Source of the DNA: Verrucomicrobiia bacterium
GTDB taxonomy: Bacteria > Verrucomicrobiota > Verrucomicrobiia > Limisphaerales > CAIMTB01
Reading direction: 5' to 3'
Assembly (NCBI GenBank): GCA_019634625.1
Contig: JAHCBA010000012.1
Location: 107,604 to 171,603, forward strand
Length of the DNA stretch: 64,000 nt
Positions 9,401-19,188 of this stretch are shown in pieces. The stretch's first letter is position 1. Every line of letters starts with the position of its first letter. The notes under the pieces were generated by a model. It saw only the letters and a program-made list of their open reading frames with translations. It was not told where the DNA came from and did not search any database. Position numbers and translations under genes: made by a program.

Positions 9401-12400
9401 GGCCCTTTCACCGTGGCCTCCGCCACCGAACTCAACCTGCGGGGCGGCTCCTTCACCCTCGAACTCTGGGCCCGCCGCGCCAGTGCCAATCCGCCCCCGG
9501 CCAACACCACGCAAACCCTCTGGCACCTCGCACCCGACGACCCCGGCAGCGCCAGCTCCCAAGCCTTCCTCGCCTGGCAACCCAACGGCACCGTCGGCGT
9601 CTTCCTCGCCCGCCAGGAACCCGATCCACTCCTCCTCAGCGGCACTCCCTACCTCGACACCGACTGGCACCATTGGGCGGTCGTCTTCGACGCAGCGACC
9701 GGCCGCCGCGAGCTGTTCCGCGACGGGATCAGCCTCGGCACCGATACCACCACCCAACCGCCGCCCACCTTCGCCCGCCTTCACCTCGGCGCCATGCACA
9801 GCCAGTCGAATCGCTTCCAGGGTGACCTCGATGAAGTCCGGCTTTGGACCCGGGCCCGCACCGCCGGGGAACTGCAGGCCACCATGCGCACCCCGCTCAC
9901 CGGCACCGAAACGGATCTGCTCGCCTACTACCGCCTCGATGAAGGCAACGGCCTCACCGCCCGCGACTCGAGCCCTCCCAAACCCGGCGGCCTCACCTTC
10001 GACCTCAGCCTCGTCAACCCGGTCTCCTGGACCACCGGCCTCACCAACCTCGCCACCACGACCGTGCCGCGGAACAGTCCCGGACAGCGCCTCTTCCTGC
10101 CCGCCTTCGATCCGGATGGCCAAACGCTCGCCTGGCAGATCCTGTCGCCCACGCCCGCCAACGGCCGCCTCATCCCCGACCCCCTCATCCCAGGGGCCTT
10201 CACGTACATCCCCAACCCCAACTTCCACGGCCCCGACCCGGTCCGCTACCAGGTCACCGCCGGAAGCCGGACGTCGCCCGTCGCCACGCTGCTGGTGGAC
10301 GTCCAGTTCCTGCCCATTCCGCCCACCATCGCCCCGCTCCGCGACGTGGAACTCGAGGAGGAAGACCCGCCGCGCGTCCTCCCCATCGTCCTGTCCGATG
10401 TGGACGATCCCACCGGCACCAGCCTCTCGCTGACGGTGCGCTCGTCGAACCCCTCCCTGCTGCCCACCAACAACATCGCCTTCGGCGGCTCCGGCAACGC
10501 GCGCTCCGTCACGCTGAACCCGGTGCCCGGCGAGGTCGGCACGGCCACGGTCGAGATCGAGGTCAGCAACGGCGCCCTCTCCGCCTCCGCGTCCTTCCAG
10601 GTCCGGGTCAACCCGCGTCTGGCCTTCGTGGTGGTCAATACCGGCGAGCCCACCAGCTTCCCGTCCGGCGTCGCCACCGCCCTCAACCAGGCCGGCCAGC
10701 TCGCCGGCTGGGTTGCCGGCTCCGCCGCCCAGACCAACAGCCAGCCCTTCCTCTACGCCGGCTACGGCACCGCCGTCCCGACCCACCTCACCGCCAACCT
10801 CGGCGGCAACACCGGCGGCGCCCTCGGCATCAACAACGCCGGCCTTCTGGTCGGTGCCGCCGCCGATTCCCTTGGCGCCACCCGCGCCTTCCTCGTGGAC
10901 CCCCGACGCGACACGTTGCCCACGGACCTCGGCCTCCTGCCCGGTGGCAATCTCAGCGTCGCCACCGCCGTCAACGATTCCGGCCTCGTCGTCGGTTATG
11001 GCCAGCTCGGCGACGGCACCTTCCGCGCCTTCACCGCCGGTACCGGCCCCCTCACCGCCCTCGCCCTCACCAACGGTTACGCCGAAATGTGGGCCACCGC
11101 TGTGAACGCCGCCGGCGAGATCGCCGGGTATGCGCGGCTCGCCCAGGGCGGCGCCACCAACGCCTTCCTCCATGCCGCCGGCCAAACCCGCGACCTCGGC
11201 CGCCCCAACGGCGCCAACCACGTCTTCGTCACCGCCGTCAACGCCGGCGGCACCGTCTTCGGTCACGCCATCTACCCCACCGGCGCCACCTCCCGCGTGG
11301 TCCGCTGGGACGCCGGTCAATGGGTCGAACTGGGTGACATGCTCGGCGGCGGCCGGGCCGAGGTGACCGGCGCCAACCGCTACGGCCAGATCGTCGGTCG
11401 TGCCCTCGATCCCCACGGCGTCTGGCGCGCCTTCCTCTACAGCGACGGCCGGGCTTCCGACCTCAATGCCCTGCTGACCATGGGCCCGGGCTGGATCCTC
11501 AACGGCGCCGCTGCCATCAACGACCTCAGCCAGATCGCCGCCAACGGCAGCCAGTCCGGCGGACTGTCCCAGGCGCTCTTGCTCTTCCCCGCCACTGAAA
11601 TCGGTCGCCGCGTCTTCCGACCCGAGGGCACGCTCGCCGAGTTGCCGGACATCACCCTCCTCTCCGGCGGCGGGCATGACCAGTCGGCCAACGCCTTCTT
11701 CTGGAGCGCCGGCGACCGCAAACTCTTCGCCATCCGCCCCGTGGTCGCCGAAATCCGCTGGCGCACCGGCACCTACGAAGTCGTCACCAACCTCACCGAG
11801 TTCGGCGACACCTTCATCCGGCAGAGGTTCACCAACGAAATCAAACTGCCCACCCTGTCCTTCAACGTTTGGCCCGCCGATCCCGATGTTCATGTCGTGG
11901 GCACCCCGGTGCAGGTGGAACCGGACCAGCCGGACTTCCAGTACGGCTTCGTGGATCTCTCCTATACGGAAGCCGACGGCGCGGCCGTGAACGCCGCCAG
12001 CAAGGAGTTCACCAGCCCTTCCACCGGCTACAGCGTGCTCCACTACCTCCGCACCGGAGGCCGCGCCCCCAATCCCCAGCTCCAGCCCCACCAGTTCCGC
12101 GTGGTGCGCTCCGCCCTCTGGAACGATCCCGGACTCCTCGTCACCCATGTCGCCTGGTCCATCGGTTCCCCCGTCACCAACGCCCTTCACAACGATTACC
12201 CCGGTCTCAACGGCTTCATCCTCTTCACCAACGCCCCCTACGACGGCTTCGGTTCCCAGGCCGCCTACGACCGAGCCACGCGCACCGGCCCCATCCTGCC
12301 CGTCAACACCCACACCGAAGGTGGCAACCTCGTCGTCGTCTGGTACCGACAAAACCCACTCGGCGTCGCCTGGTCCAGCCTGCCGTACCAGTACGCGCTG

Positions 12401-15400
12401 AACTGGCCCACCAACGCAGACCGCATCGTCATCGCCAGCCAGCTCGGCTCCGGCCCCCTCTCGCCCGCCCTCTATCCCCAGGCGCACGTGTACCACCAGC
12501 CCGATCCCTCCCGGCCGGGCTTCAACCCGAACGAGGAGCACGCCCTCCTCGCCGGTGGTGTGCTCTACGCCCTCCGCAACGACCTCAATGCCCGCGTGAA
12601 CCCCAAGGCGTCCGATCCGTTCGTCCTCCTCAAGCACCTCGACCCCGCCCGCGGCGAATGGCGCATGAAACCCTACGCCGTGGTGGACGAACAGGCGCCG
12701 TGGTTCTTCCGCTTCGACGGCCTCGCCGGTACCGAAATCCAGCCTCCCCTGCCCCTCTCCACCCTGCCACTCATGACCCAGGCCAACCGCATGGTCTCCG
12801 GACCCGCCTGGCAGGATGTCCAGGGCAGGTTCTACGCCCGCGCTGCCGGCCTCGACGGCGGGGATGCCGACGTCGTCCTCCAATGGTTCTACCCGCTGCA
12901 GCCGGACTTCTTCTACGACCTCGACCGCAACGGCGTCCCCGACTTGCAGCCCGGGCAACCCGTGCCCTGGCTCGACCGCCGCCCCGGCGGCATCACCGGA
13001 CAACCGATGAACGTCACCTACGTCATCCGCTGGCCCTCAGGCACCCCACCCCTCCTGGTCGGCCAATCCCTCACCACCGCCACCGGAGGCCTGCCGGACA
13101 TCGCCGACATGGCGGCGGCACAGGTCGTCTTCGACAGCATGGACCCCAACGGCAACCGCCCCGCCAGTGCCGCCGCCCGCCTCTACGATCCGCTCAGCCC
13201 CCGCACCGTGACGTTGGAGGAATCCTTCACCTTCCCGGACTCCGTGCGCCGCAGCGTGGACCCAACCACCGGTCTCGAGGTCTTCCCCGATCTCCCCTAC
13301 GTCCTGCGCGTCCGCCTGTTCCACGATCCCCGGAACCGCCTCCTCGGCTTCCGCGGCGTCGTGTACACCCCGCCCGACGGCGGAGCTGCCATCACGCTCG
13401 TCAACGTCATGAATTCGCGCGAACGCGAAACCATCGCCGCCCTTGACACCTCCGGCGGCACGGCCTTCGCCGAAGTCGTCGCGGCCCTCTACCTCAAAAG
13501 CCGCAACCCCAACGGGGTGGACCTCGATGGCGACGCCAAACCCGACGAGGCCCTGCTCATCGGCCTGACCATGCAGTCGGTCACCAACAACGGGATCGTC
13601 ACCAACATCGTCGTCCGCGAAACGCTGCTCGGGCCCAAGGCCCTGACCGCCGGCCAGCCCGTGCCGCCCCTCGCCCCGCCCCCGGCATATGCCGTGCACT
13701 TCAACGGCGCGGACGCCGCCATGCAGGTCGGCCCCGTGTTCACGAATGTCACGGACAACTTCACCATCGAGTTCTGGGTCCGACCGGAGAAGGGCATCCT
13801 GCAGCCTCCGGAACGTAACGATGCCAACGACGCCCGCCTGGGCCAGAACTTTGCCGTGTTCCCGGTGAACGGAGGGATGGCCTACGGAGGCGGCGCCGGT
13901 TGCGGGGTGTCGGTCGGGACCAACGGTGTGGCCGTGGTGCTCCAGGACTACTACCTGTTTGCGGCCCCGCTGGTGTACATGACCAACCTGGTCGGGTGGC
14001 ATCATGTCGCCGTGGTGTACCATCAGCAGCAGCCCCTCCTGTATCTGAATGGCGCGCTCGTCCACCTCGGGCTCCCCGGACCGGAAAGCATCCGTCCCTC
14101 AGCCGACATCTCAGTCAGCCCGTTCACGGATCCGGGCTATGGGTCCAATCCAGGCCCCTTCCTCGGCAGTCTCTCCCATCTCAGGATCTGGGACCACGCT
14201 CGGCTGCCATCGGAAATCGCCGTCAACATGTTCCTGCATCTTACCGGCAATGAAACCGGCCTCGTCGGCTTGTGGCCCTTCGAGGAAAACTCCGGCACCA
14301 CCGTCGCCGACACCTCCCCCTCCGCGAATCCCGGCACGCTGCTCGGCGGCGCCACCTGGACCTCCGACGCACCCGCCCGCGCACCCGCCTCCCGCTACGT
14401 GGTCGTGGCCGAAAACAACGATCCGTCCCTCGCCGGCTTGCCCGTGGGCCTTCACGTCCTCCGTGTCGATGACGCCCTCGCCCGCGGTGCCCTCGCCCTT
14501 ATCCAGCCCGACAATGTCCTCGACGAGCGGGTCACGCTCCGGCACACCGCCGACTTCGCCGGGCAACCCGAAAGCTTCGTCTTCGAATGGTTCTACCAGT
14601 TCGATGCCCAGGGCTTCGATCCCACGATCGTCCCAGCCGGGGACAGTTCCGGCTCCCTCACCAACCTCAATTCCTGGGTGCCCTATCCAGCCACCGGCGC
14701 CGGGATTAACGACATCACCCTCGGCACCGGCGGTGAATCCAGCCTGCTCTCCCTCTCCGACACCTGGTGGGTGATGCGCTATGGCGTGGCCACCGCCGCC
14801 GGCCAGACCAACTGGAGCGGCTGGGTCGGCGACCCCGCCGGCAGCGCCGCCGCGCCGCGCGCGATGCTCGTCCCCGGCTGGATCAAGCGCGTCCTCGGCG
14901 GCATCAACCTCTTCGCCCAGCGCAGCACCGACTTCCTCGATAACCCCGTCAACACCCTCGCCAGCACGATCGCCGAGGCCGGACCCCGCTACGAGGGCGA
15001 TGTGGCCCTCAACCCCGATGTCCTCGACAACTTCGGCCTGATCGAAATCTACGAGACCATCCTCCGCCGCGGCCGTTCCCTCAGCATCGATGGCACGCCC
15101 CCCGTGGACTTCCCCCCCGCCGACCAGGCGCTGCTCCTCGCCGCCGGCCGCATCGCCGACCTCTACCTGCTCCACGCCAATGAGGCCTTCGCCGATGCCG
15201 CCGATCCCACTGTCGGCCTCACCACCGACTCCACGGAACTGGGCAGCGTGGCGTCCTCGATCTTCGCCTTCGAAAATCAGGTGGATTCCCTGATCGAGGA
15301 GGAACTCGCCCTGCTCCGCGGACGCGACGACACCTCCGGCGGCGTCGGCGCCGCCCCGGTGTACAACCGCCTGCTCTGGAACTTCACCGGCAGCGACGGC

Positions 15401-18280
15401 GAGGTCGCCTACGTGGCCACCTACGGCATCCCCGACCAGAACAGCGACGGCTTCATCAACGCCGCCGATGCCCGCATCCTCTACCCCCAGGGCCACGGTG
15501 ATGCCTGGGGCCATTACCTCAGCGCCCTCACCACCTACTACGACCTCCTCAGGCACCCGAACTTCACCTGGATCCCCCGCGCCCAGTCCACCCTCGTCGC
15601 CGGCATCCCCATCCAGGTCAATTACGAGGACGAACGCCGCTTCGCCCTCGCCGCTGCCGCCAAGGCCCGCACCGGCGTCGAAATCGCCGACCGCGCCTGG
15701 CGCCTCAATGACACCGCCGACCCCGTCGCCCAGTTCCGCGGCGACGACGATCCCAACCCGCAACGCGCCTGGAGCCCCACCGACTGGGCCCGCCGCACCA
15801 CCCTGGGCGCCTACTTCGACTGGGTCACCGGCAATGCCATCCTGCCCCCCACCGACCCCACCCAAACCGGCATCCAACGCGTGGACCGCACCACCGTCCT
15901 CGAACTGGTCCAGATCGTGACCGAAGCCGCTTCGGTGATGTCCGTCCTCGACCGTGCCGATGCCGGATTGAACCCCGCCGGACTGGCGCGCGGCACCGTT
16001 CCCTTCGACATCGATCCCGACATCCTTCGCACCGGCTTCACCCGCGTAACCCACTTCGAGCAGGTGTACGGGCGCGCCTTGCAGGCCCTCCAGAACGCCG
16101 AGGTCACCTTCAACCGCGCCAGCGCCCTCAGCAGCGAACTCCGCAAACAACAGAACTCCGTGTCCGACTACTCAGTGGCCGTCGCCGGGCAGGAAATGGA
16201 CTTCAGAAACCAGCTCCTCGGTATCTTCGGCTACCCCCACGCCGGCAACCTCGGCGCCGGCCGGCCCTTCCCCGCCAACTACGACGGCCCGGACCTGACG
16301 TTTTGGATGTACGTGGACACCCTCGACGTGACCCCGGCCAACAACGCGCGCCGCAGCGAGTTTCTCGGCCTGCAGGACAAGTTCACGGCCCTCACCACCG
16401 ACTGGAGCGCGAAGTTTTCGCAGGCGGTCACCGACCTCCTGAACCCGGCCACGAACCGCCTGATCGAAGTCGAGTTCCCCGTCTCCACCGCCGATTACGC
16501 CTTCCAGGCGCCGTCCGCCTGGGGACGCCGCCGCGCCGAGGGTCGGCTCCAGGCCAACCTTCGCTCCCTCGTGCTCGCCCAGGCCCAACTGCGCCAAACG
16601 CTCGGGGCCTACGAGCATCTGGTTACCGAACTGGAGGTGCAGGCCGACCTCATGGACCTGCGCTACGGCCTGCAACGCGACCAGGTCAACCTCCTGAACG
16701 CCAAGTTCGCCACGACCGACACGCTCAATGCGGTGATCCTCGCGGCCAAGACCACCAGGATCGTCCTCGGCGGGCTCACCCGAGACGTTCAAAAGCTGTT
16801 CGATGACATCGCCGATGGCCTTCCCGGTGTCGAAGGCTTGTCCGTGGACGCGCTGGCGGGCATCCGCCTCTCCATCCTCCTATCCGGTCAGTTCGCTAAA
16901 TCCGTCCCCGCGAAAGTCGCAGAGGCGGCAGAGATTGCCGAAATCGCCCTCGACTTCGCCAAGGAACTCGCCGTCCTCGAAATCGAACGCGGGGCCCATG
17001 CCAAGGAGCAGAACTTCGAAGTCACCCAACGCCTCAAGGAACTCGAAGGCCTCGTCCGCCACGAACCCGGTCTTCGCCTCGATCTCTTCAACGCCACCCA
17101 GGCCATCCTCCAGGCCGCCCGCGATCTCGAAGCCACCCTCGCCGAGGGCCAGCGCCTGCTCGTGCAGCGCACGATCTTCCGCCAGGCCACCGCCGGCACC
17201 ATCCAGGCCGACCGCTATCGCGACCTCGGCCTCCGCATCTTCCGCAACGATGCCCTCCAGAAATACGAGGCCCAGTTCAACCTCGCCTCCCGCTACGTCC
17301 ACCTCGCCGCCGCCGCCTACGACTACGAACTCAACCTCGGCACCGACGCCGGCGCCGGCGCCATCCTCGGCGCCCAGATCGTCCGCGAACGCAGCCTCGG
17401 CGAACTCGCCGGCGGCGAACCCGTGGTCGGCCGCGTCGGCCTCGCCAGTGTCCTCGGCCGCCTCCGCCAGAACTTCGATGTCCTCAAGCCGCAGCTTGGG
17501 CTGAACAACGACCGGCCCGAACGCACCCGCTTCTCCCTTCGCACCGAGGCCTTCCGCATCCTCCCCGCCGGCACCAACGACACCTCCAACGCCAGCTGGC
17601 GCACCCTCCTCCAGCAGGCCGCCGTCACCAACCTCTGGGACGTCCCCGAGTTCCGCCGTTACTGCCGCCCCTTCGCCCCCGAGTCCGCCGGACCCCAGCC
17701 CGGCCTCGTGCTCCGCTTCGGCACCACCATCAACGCCAGTCGCAACTTCTTCGACCAGCCCCTCGGACCCCTCGACTCCAGCTACGACCCGTCCGAGTTC
17801 GCCACCCGCATCCGTTCCATGGCGGTCTGGCTCTCCGACTACGACACCGCCGGCCTCGCCGCCCGGCCCCGCGTCTATCTCGTCCCCGTCGGCACCGACC
17901 GCCTCCGCGCCTCCGACGCCTACGACTTCACCGTCCACGACTGGCAGGTCCTCGACCAGCGCATCCCCGTCCCCTATCCCCTCACCCCGGCCAGCCTCCT
18001 CGGCGCCGGCCCGCAACCCCTCCTGCCGTCCGCCGATGGCGACTTCACCGAACTCCGCCGCCATTCCGCCTTCCGCGCCTACCAGGACGCCGCCTTCGAC
18101 CTCGAGGAATTCAACGAGACCAGCCGCCTCGTCGGCCGCTCCGTCTGGAACACCCAATGGGTCCTCATCATCCCCGGTGCCTACCTCCTCGGCGATCCCC
18201 AGGACGGCATCGACCGCCTCGTCCAGTCCGTCAGCGACATCAAACTCTACTTCCAGACCTACAGCCTCAGCGGCAACTGA
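6410..18280 (+). CDS. Giant 3956-aa secreted multidomain protein (LamG, PA14, HAF repeats, Tc-like C-terminus)
   Basis: A signal peptide (residues ~18-32) leads a mosaic of extracellular modules: LamG/concanavalin-like at ~485-660 (TLEAWVF, WHHVA, GYLDNVRLWNTARS); PA14 at ~753-908 (YGQRLSGWLLPPETGNYTF); a second LamG at ~987-1193; Ig/cadherin-like at ~1216-1400; HAF-type repeats at ~1410-1727 (AVNDSGLVVGYG pattern); a third LamG at ~2425-2660. Residues ~2860-3700 are mostly helical with coiled-coil character. The last ~260 residues are a beta-rich module (FATRIRSMAVWLSDYD, PRVYLVPVGTD, SDIKLYFQTYSLSGN). The helical-plus-beta C-terminus recalls TcA-like toxin proteins and resembles the end of the 995-aa protein at 44746; this is my reading, untested by alignment. 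The frame is intact over 11.9 kb. Probably carbohydrate- or surface-binding. Confidence 0.9.
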   Translation: MKLNPHPSCFPRWIRRAMLLLLLTAASHGLQAYVYSDANNFNAPAPNVGMFGRAFFTNPIGGSYDIAAGYVLAADNVSGLVIFNTANPTRPTGAHADFNVAFDVDIRSIDGGDTGQVAFALNYGRLADAPTYGDINTGGGLVISCIGTDSGNGNPNSYLSRVTYRGNLVGESQIGTGVSITRFEASFVRAPVSRLTVTYRGVDHSTGGDLDRSFTYDMPNWDPAQDWRFGLSGSTTVYPQYTYGIVASRVELSGTTAPWYGAPLNSLTPYARQSWQDFPDNFLFEIGSNEGVNPASITVTATSSDESVIPAANLAITAPSPAVRQINLNPLRGAHGTATITLRSDPGGGLPASTVSYQHTVTPNIPPSISALRPDNTPVTQPYGFPRSLPFTALSLRWPTNQLRLEASVENNLVDPRNLWFEPRDDTGINWNLVFTPSRDDSANPASGKVTVKVTDGSGDSASSSFTLYTYNQPLPPAVLGGGTALALNDEGPVAVQARQYAVDANATDTGAGSTATLEAWVFATALPAPDLNVVAAMGTPLKTRGVILAVQQDGSPALANWLNDFVPTNATVKITTNRWHHVASVVNGRAVSLYVDGQISARGTLNDAADLLPKYVYLGHEPFEDNLDRPWFGYLDNVRLWNTARSAADIAANFNRLVPPDAPGLVRDFRCEDGFVHFDGANPALAPAGVPVGGRLQDFSARQRHATLVGFPAFVPGVSPGATVHVPEDQPASFGLGAVPDGTRVWGPAGLKREIYFGPVNAGLQAGLGGSPGWPDRPDAVLALGTGLELPPGGPVAYGQRLSGWLLPPETGNYTFAIASANEAWLWLSSNDSPDNLSVLARSPASGVGFRRFDFNPAQQTATVHLNAGQRYYLEVRHQADNGANGSAHLSVQWTLPSGLVETPIPAYRFQPLGTPRLPADALTFTVEVPPAAGSLTLSNGVATYSPVPNFFGTDSFVYRAAYLGRTSAPVVVNLNVLNRDDDPVAGSGNALQLGDGPFTVASATELNLRGGSFTLELWARRASANPPPANTTQTLWHLAPDDPGSASSQAFLAWQPNGTVGVFLARQEPDPLLLSGTPYLDTDWHHWAVVFDAATGRRELFRDGISLGTDTTTQPPPTFARLHLGAMHSQSNRFQGDLDEVRLWTRARTAGELQATMRTPLTGTETDLLAYYRLDEGNGLTARDSSPPKPGGLTFDLSLVNPVSWTTGLTNLATTTVPRNSPGQRLFLPAFDPDGQTLAWQILSPTPANGRLIPDPLIPGAFTYIPNPNFHGPDPVRYQVTAGSRTSPVATLLVDVQFLPIPPTIAPLRDVELEEEDPPRVLPIVLSDVDDPTGTSLSLTVRSSNPSLLPTNNIAFGGSGNARSVTLNPVPGEVGTATVEIEVSNGALSASASFQVRVNPRLAFVVVNTGEPTSFPSGVATALNQAGQLAGWVAGSAAQTNSQPFLYAGYGTAVPTHLTANLGGNTGGALGINNAGLLVGAAADSLGATRAFLVDPRRDTLPTDLGLLPGGNLSVATAVNDSGLVVGYGQLGDGTFRAFTAGTGPLTALALTNGYAEMWATAVNAAGEIAGYARLAQGGATNAFLHAAGQTRDLGRPNGANHVFVTAVNAGGTVFGHAIYPTGATSRVVRWDAGQWVELGDMLGGGRAEVTGANRYGQIVGRALDPHGVWRAFLYSDGRASDLNALLTMGPGWILNGAAAINDLSQIAANGSQSGGLSQALLLFPATEIGRRVFRPEGTLAELPDITLLSGGGHDQSANAFFWSAGDRKLFAIRPVVAEIRWRTGTYEVVTNLTEFGDTFIRQRFTNEIKLPTLSFNVWPADPDVHVVGTPVQVEPDQPDFQYGFVDLSYTEADGAAVNAASKEFTSPSTGYSVLHYLRTGGRAPNPQLQPHQFRVVRSALWNDPGLLVTHVAWSIGSPVTNALHNDYPGLNGFILFTNAPYDGFGSQAAYDRATRTGPILPVNTHTEGGNLVVVWYRQNPLGVAWSSLPYQYALNWPTNADRIVIASQLGSGPLSPALYPQAHVYHQPDPSRPGFNPNEEHALLAGGVLYALRNDLNARVNPKASDPFVLLKHLDPARGEWRMKPYAVVDEQAPWFFRFDGLAGTEIQPPLPLSTLPLMTQANRMVSGPAWQDVQGRFYARAAGLDGGDADVVLQWFYPLQPDFFYDLDRNGVPDLQPGQPVPWLDRRPGGITGQPMNVTYVIRWPSGTPPLLVGQSLTTATGGLPDIADMAAAQVVFDSMDPNGNRPASAAARLYDPLSPRTVTLEESFTFPDSVRRSVDPTTGLEVFPDLPYVLRVRLFHDPRNRLLGFRGVVYTPPDGGAAITLVNVMNSRERETIAALDTSGGTAFAEVVAALYLKSRNPNGVDLDGDAKPDEALLIGLTMQSVTNNGIVTNIVVRETLLGPKALTAGQPVPPLAPPPAYAVHFNGADAAMQVGPVFTNVTDNFTIEFWVRPEKGILQPPERNDANDARLGQNFAVFPVNGGMAYGGGAGCGVSVGTNGVAVVLQDYYLFAAPLVYMTNLVGWHHVAVVYHQQQPLLYLNGALVHLGLPGPESIRPSADISVSPFTDPGYGSNPGPFLGSLSHLRIWDHARLPSEIAVNMFLHLTGNETGLVGLWPFEENSGTTVADTSPSANPGTLLGGATWTSDAPARAPASRYVVVAENNDPSLAGLPVGLHVLRVDDALARGALALIQPDNVLDERVTLRHTADFAGQPESFVFEWFYQFDAQGFDPTIVPAGDSSGSLTNLNSWVPYPATGAGINDITLGTGGESSLLSLSDTWWVMRYGVATAAGQTNWSGWVGDPAGSAAAPRAMLVPGWIKRVLGGINLFAQRSTDFLDNPVNTLASTIAEAGPRYEGDVALNPDVLDNFGLIEIYETILRRGRSLSIDGTPPVDFPPADQALLLAAGRIADLYLLHANEAFADAADPTVGLTTDSTELGSVASSIFAFENQVDSLIEEELALLRGRDDTSGGVGAAPVYNRLLWNFTGSDGEVAYVATYGIPDQNSDGFINAADARILYPQGHGDAWGHYLSALTTYYDLLRHPNFTWIPRAQSTLVAGIPIQVNYEDERRFALAAAAKARTGVEIADRAWRLNDTADPVAQFRGDDDPNPQRAWSPTDWARRTTLGAYFDWVTGNAILPPTDPTQTGIQRVDRTTVLELVQIVTEAASVMSVLDRADAGLNPAGLARGTVPFDIDPDILRTGFTRVTHFEQVYGRALQALQNAEVTFNRASALSSELRKQQNSVSDYSVAVAGQEMDFRNQLLGIFGYPHAGNLGAGRPFPANYDGPDLTFWMYVDTLDVTPANNARRSEFLGLQDKFTALTTDWSAKFSQAVTDLLNPATNRLIEVEFPVSTADYAFQAPSAWGRRRAEGRLQANLRSLVLAQAQLRQTLGAYEHLVTELEVQADLMDLRYGLQRDQVNLLNAKFATTDTLNAVILAAKTTRIVLGGLTRDVQKLFDDIADGLPGVEGLSVDALAGIRLSILLSGQFAKSVPAKVAEAAEIAEIALDFAKELAVLEIERGAHAKEQNFEVTQRLKELEGLVRHEPGLRLDLFNATQAILQAARDLEATLAEGQRLLVQRTIFRQATAGTIQADRYRDLGLRIFRNDALQKYEAQFNLASRYVHLAAAAYDYELNLGTDAGAGAILGAQIVRERSLGELAGGEPVVGRVGLASVLGRLRQNFDVLKPQLGLNNDRPERTRFSLRTEAFRILPAGTNDTSNASWRTLLQQAAVTNLWDVPEFRRYCRPFAPESAGPQPGLVLRFGTTINASRNFFDQPLGPLDSSYDPSEFATRIRSMAVWLSDYDTAGLAARPRVYLVPVGTDRLRASDAYDFTVHDWQVLDQRIPVPYPLTPASLLGAGPQPLLPSADGDFTELRRHSAFRAYQDAAFDLEEFNETSRLVGRSVWNTQWVLIIPGAYLLGDPQDGIDRLVQSVSDIKLYFQTYSLSGN

Positions 18281-18301
18281 CCCGCAGCCCAAAGCCCGCT
18301 G

Positions 18302-18339
18302 TCACTGCCACTGCCACTGCCACTGCCACTGCCACTGCC
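18302..18339 (+). repeat. Hexanucleotide tandem array (CACTGC)n
   Basis: About six perfect CACTGC units occupy the short gap between the giant gene (stop 18280) and the next start (ATG 18358), ending 18 nt before that start. The array is in the leader of the small secreted-protein gene, so copy-number change would alter the leader length but not the reading frame. Confidence 0.9.
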
Positions 18340-18357
18340 GATCCCGACCCCAAGCCC

Positions 18358-19188
18358 ATGCCCGCCATGAACGCAGCCGCCCTCCTCCGCCTCGCCGTCG
18401 CGCTGGCCTTCCCGGCATTGCTCGTCCCGGCCTCCCTCCACGCCGCGATCCCCCTCCCCGACCACATCCTCTACGGAACCGTCTCCATCGGGAACCGCGC
18501 CATCACCGCCGCCGAAACCACCGTCCTCATCGAGGCCCGTCGCACCCCCGGCACCCCTCCCGTCGCCACCTATCGCATGGGCTCCCGACCCCGGCTCGGC
18601 ACCCACCTCTACGAACTCCGCCTTCAACTCGAAGAAGCCCCCGCCTCCTCCCACCGCGCCTTCGAACCCGGCCAGTCCGTCCACCTCACCGTCCGCAACG
18701 CTTCCGGCATCCAGTTCCAGACCGTCCATGTCATCTCCGACATCGGCGTCGCCCAGCGCCTCGACTTCGGACTGCCCGTAGATTCCCGCGGCACCGGGGC
18801 CCCCGACACCTGGCAACTCGCCCACCTCGGCGGACTCCCCTCCGGCCTCGACATCGATTCCGATGGCGACGGTGTCTCCGACGCCCACGAATACACTGCC
18901 GGAACCCTCCCCAGAAACCCCGACGACGCCTTCCGACTCGCCCTGCAACGCGACGGTGACGACCTCCTTGTCACCTTTCTTGCCCTCGCCGCCGACGGTC
19001 CCGGCTATCAAGGACGCCAGCGCTTCTACGCCCTCGAATCCGCCCCCGACCCTGTCGCCGGCCCCTGGACTCCGATCGAGAACCACAGCCGCATCCCCGG
19101 CCGGAACCAGTTCCTGATCCACATCCAGCCCGCCGGGACCCCCGGCCCCCTCTTCTACCGCGCCCGCGTCTGGCTTGAAGGCCCGTAA
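18358..19188 (+). CDS. Small secreted protein with calcium-loop (TSP3-like) motif, locus 1
   Basis: This 276-aa protein has a signal peptide (LALAFPALLVPASLHA). A beta-rich N-terminal half begins AIPLPDHILYGTV. A thrombospondin type 3/EF-like loop DIDSDGDGVSDAHEYTAGT lies at ~164-183, and a C-terminal half has the pattern of a verrucomicrobial secretion-associated domain (RFYALESAPDPVAGPWTPI ... FYRARVWL). It is a paralog in layout and in several motifs of the 298-aa protein at 40068 in locus 2. The start at 18358 (MPAMNAA) or 18367 fits the signal peptide; the open frame further upstream only translates the CACTGC array. It probably binds calcium outside the cell and is the third gene of locus 1. 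Confidence 0.8.
   Translation: MPAMNAAALLRLAVALAFPALLVPASLHAAIPLPDHILYGTVSIGNRAITAAETTVLIEARRTPGTPPVATYRMGSRPRLGTHLYELRLQLEEAPASSHRAFEPGQSVHLTVRNASGIQFQTVHVISDIGVAQRLDFGLPVDSRGTGAPDTWQLAHLGGLPSGLDIDSDGDGVSDAHEYTAGTLPRNPDDAFRLALQRDGDDLLVTFLALAADGPGYQGRQRFYALESAPDPVAGPWTPIENHSRIPGRNQFLIHIQPAGTPGPLFYRARVWLEGP

Noticed and set aside
7517..13003. An 1828-residue open frame antisense to the giant secreted protein
   Set aside because: Low-complexity Gly/Glu/Val-rich sequence typical of the reverse strand of GC-rich genes; the sense strand has recognisable domains and a signal peptide.
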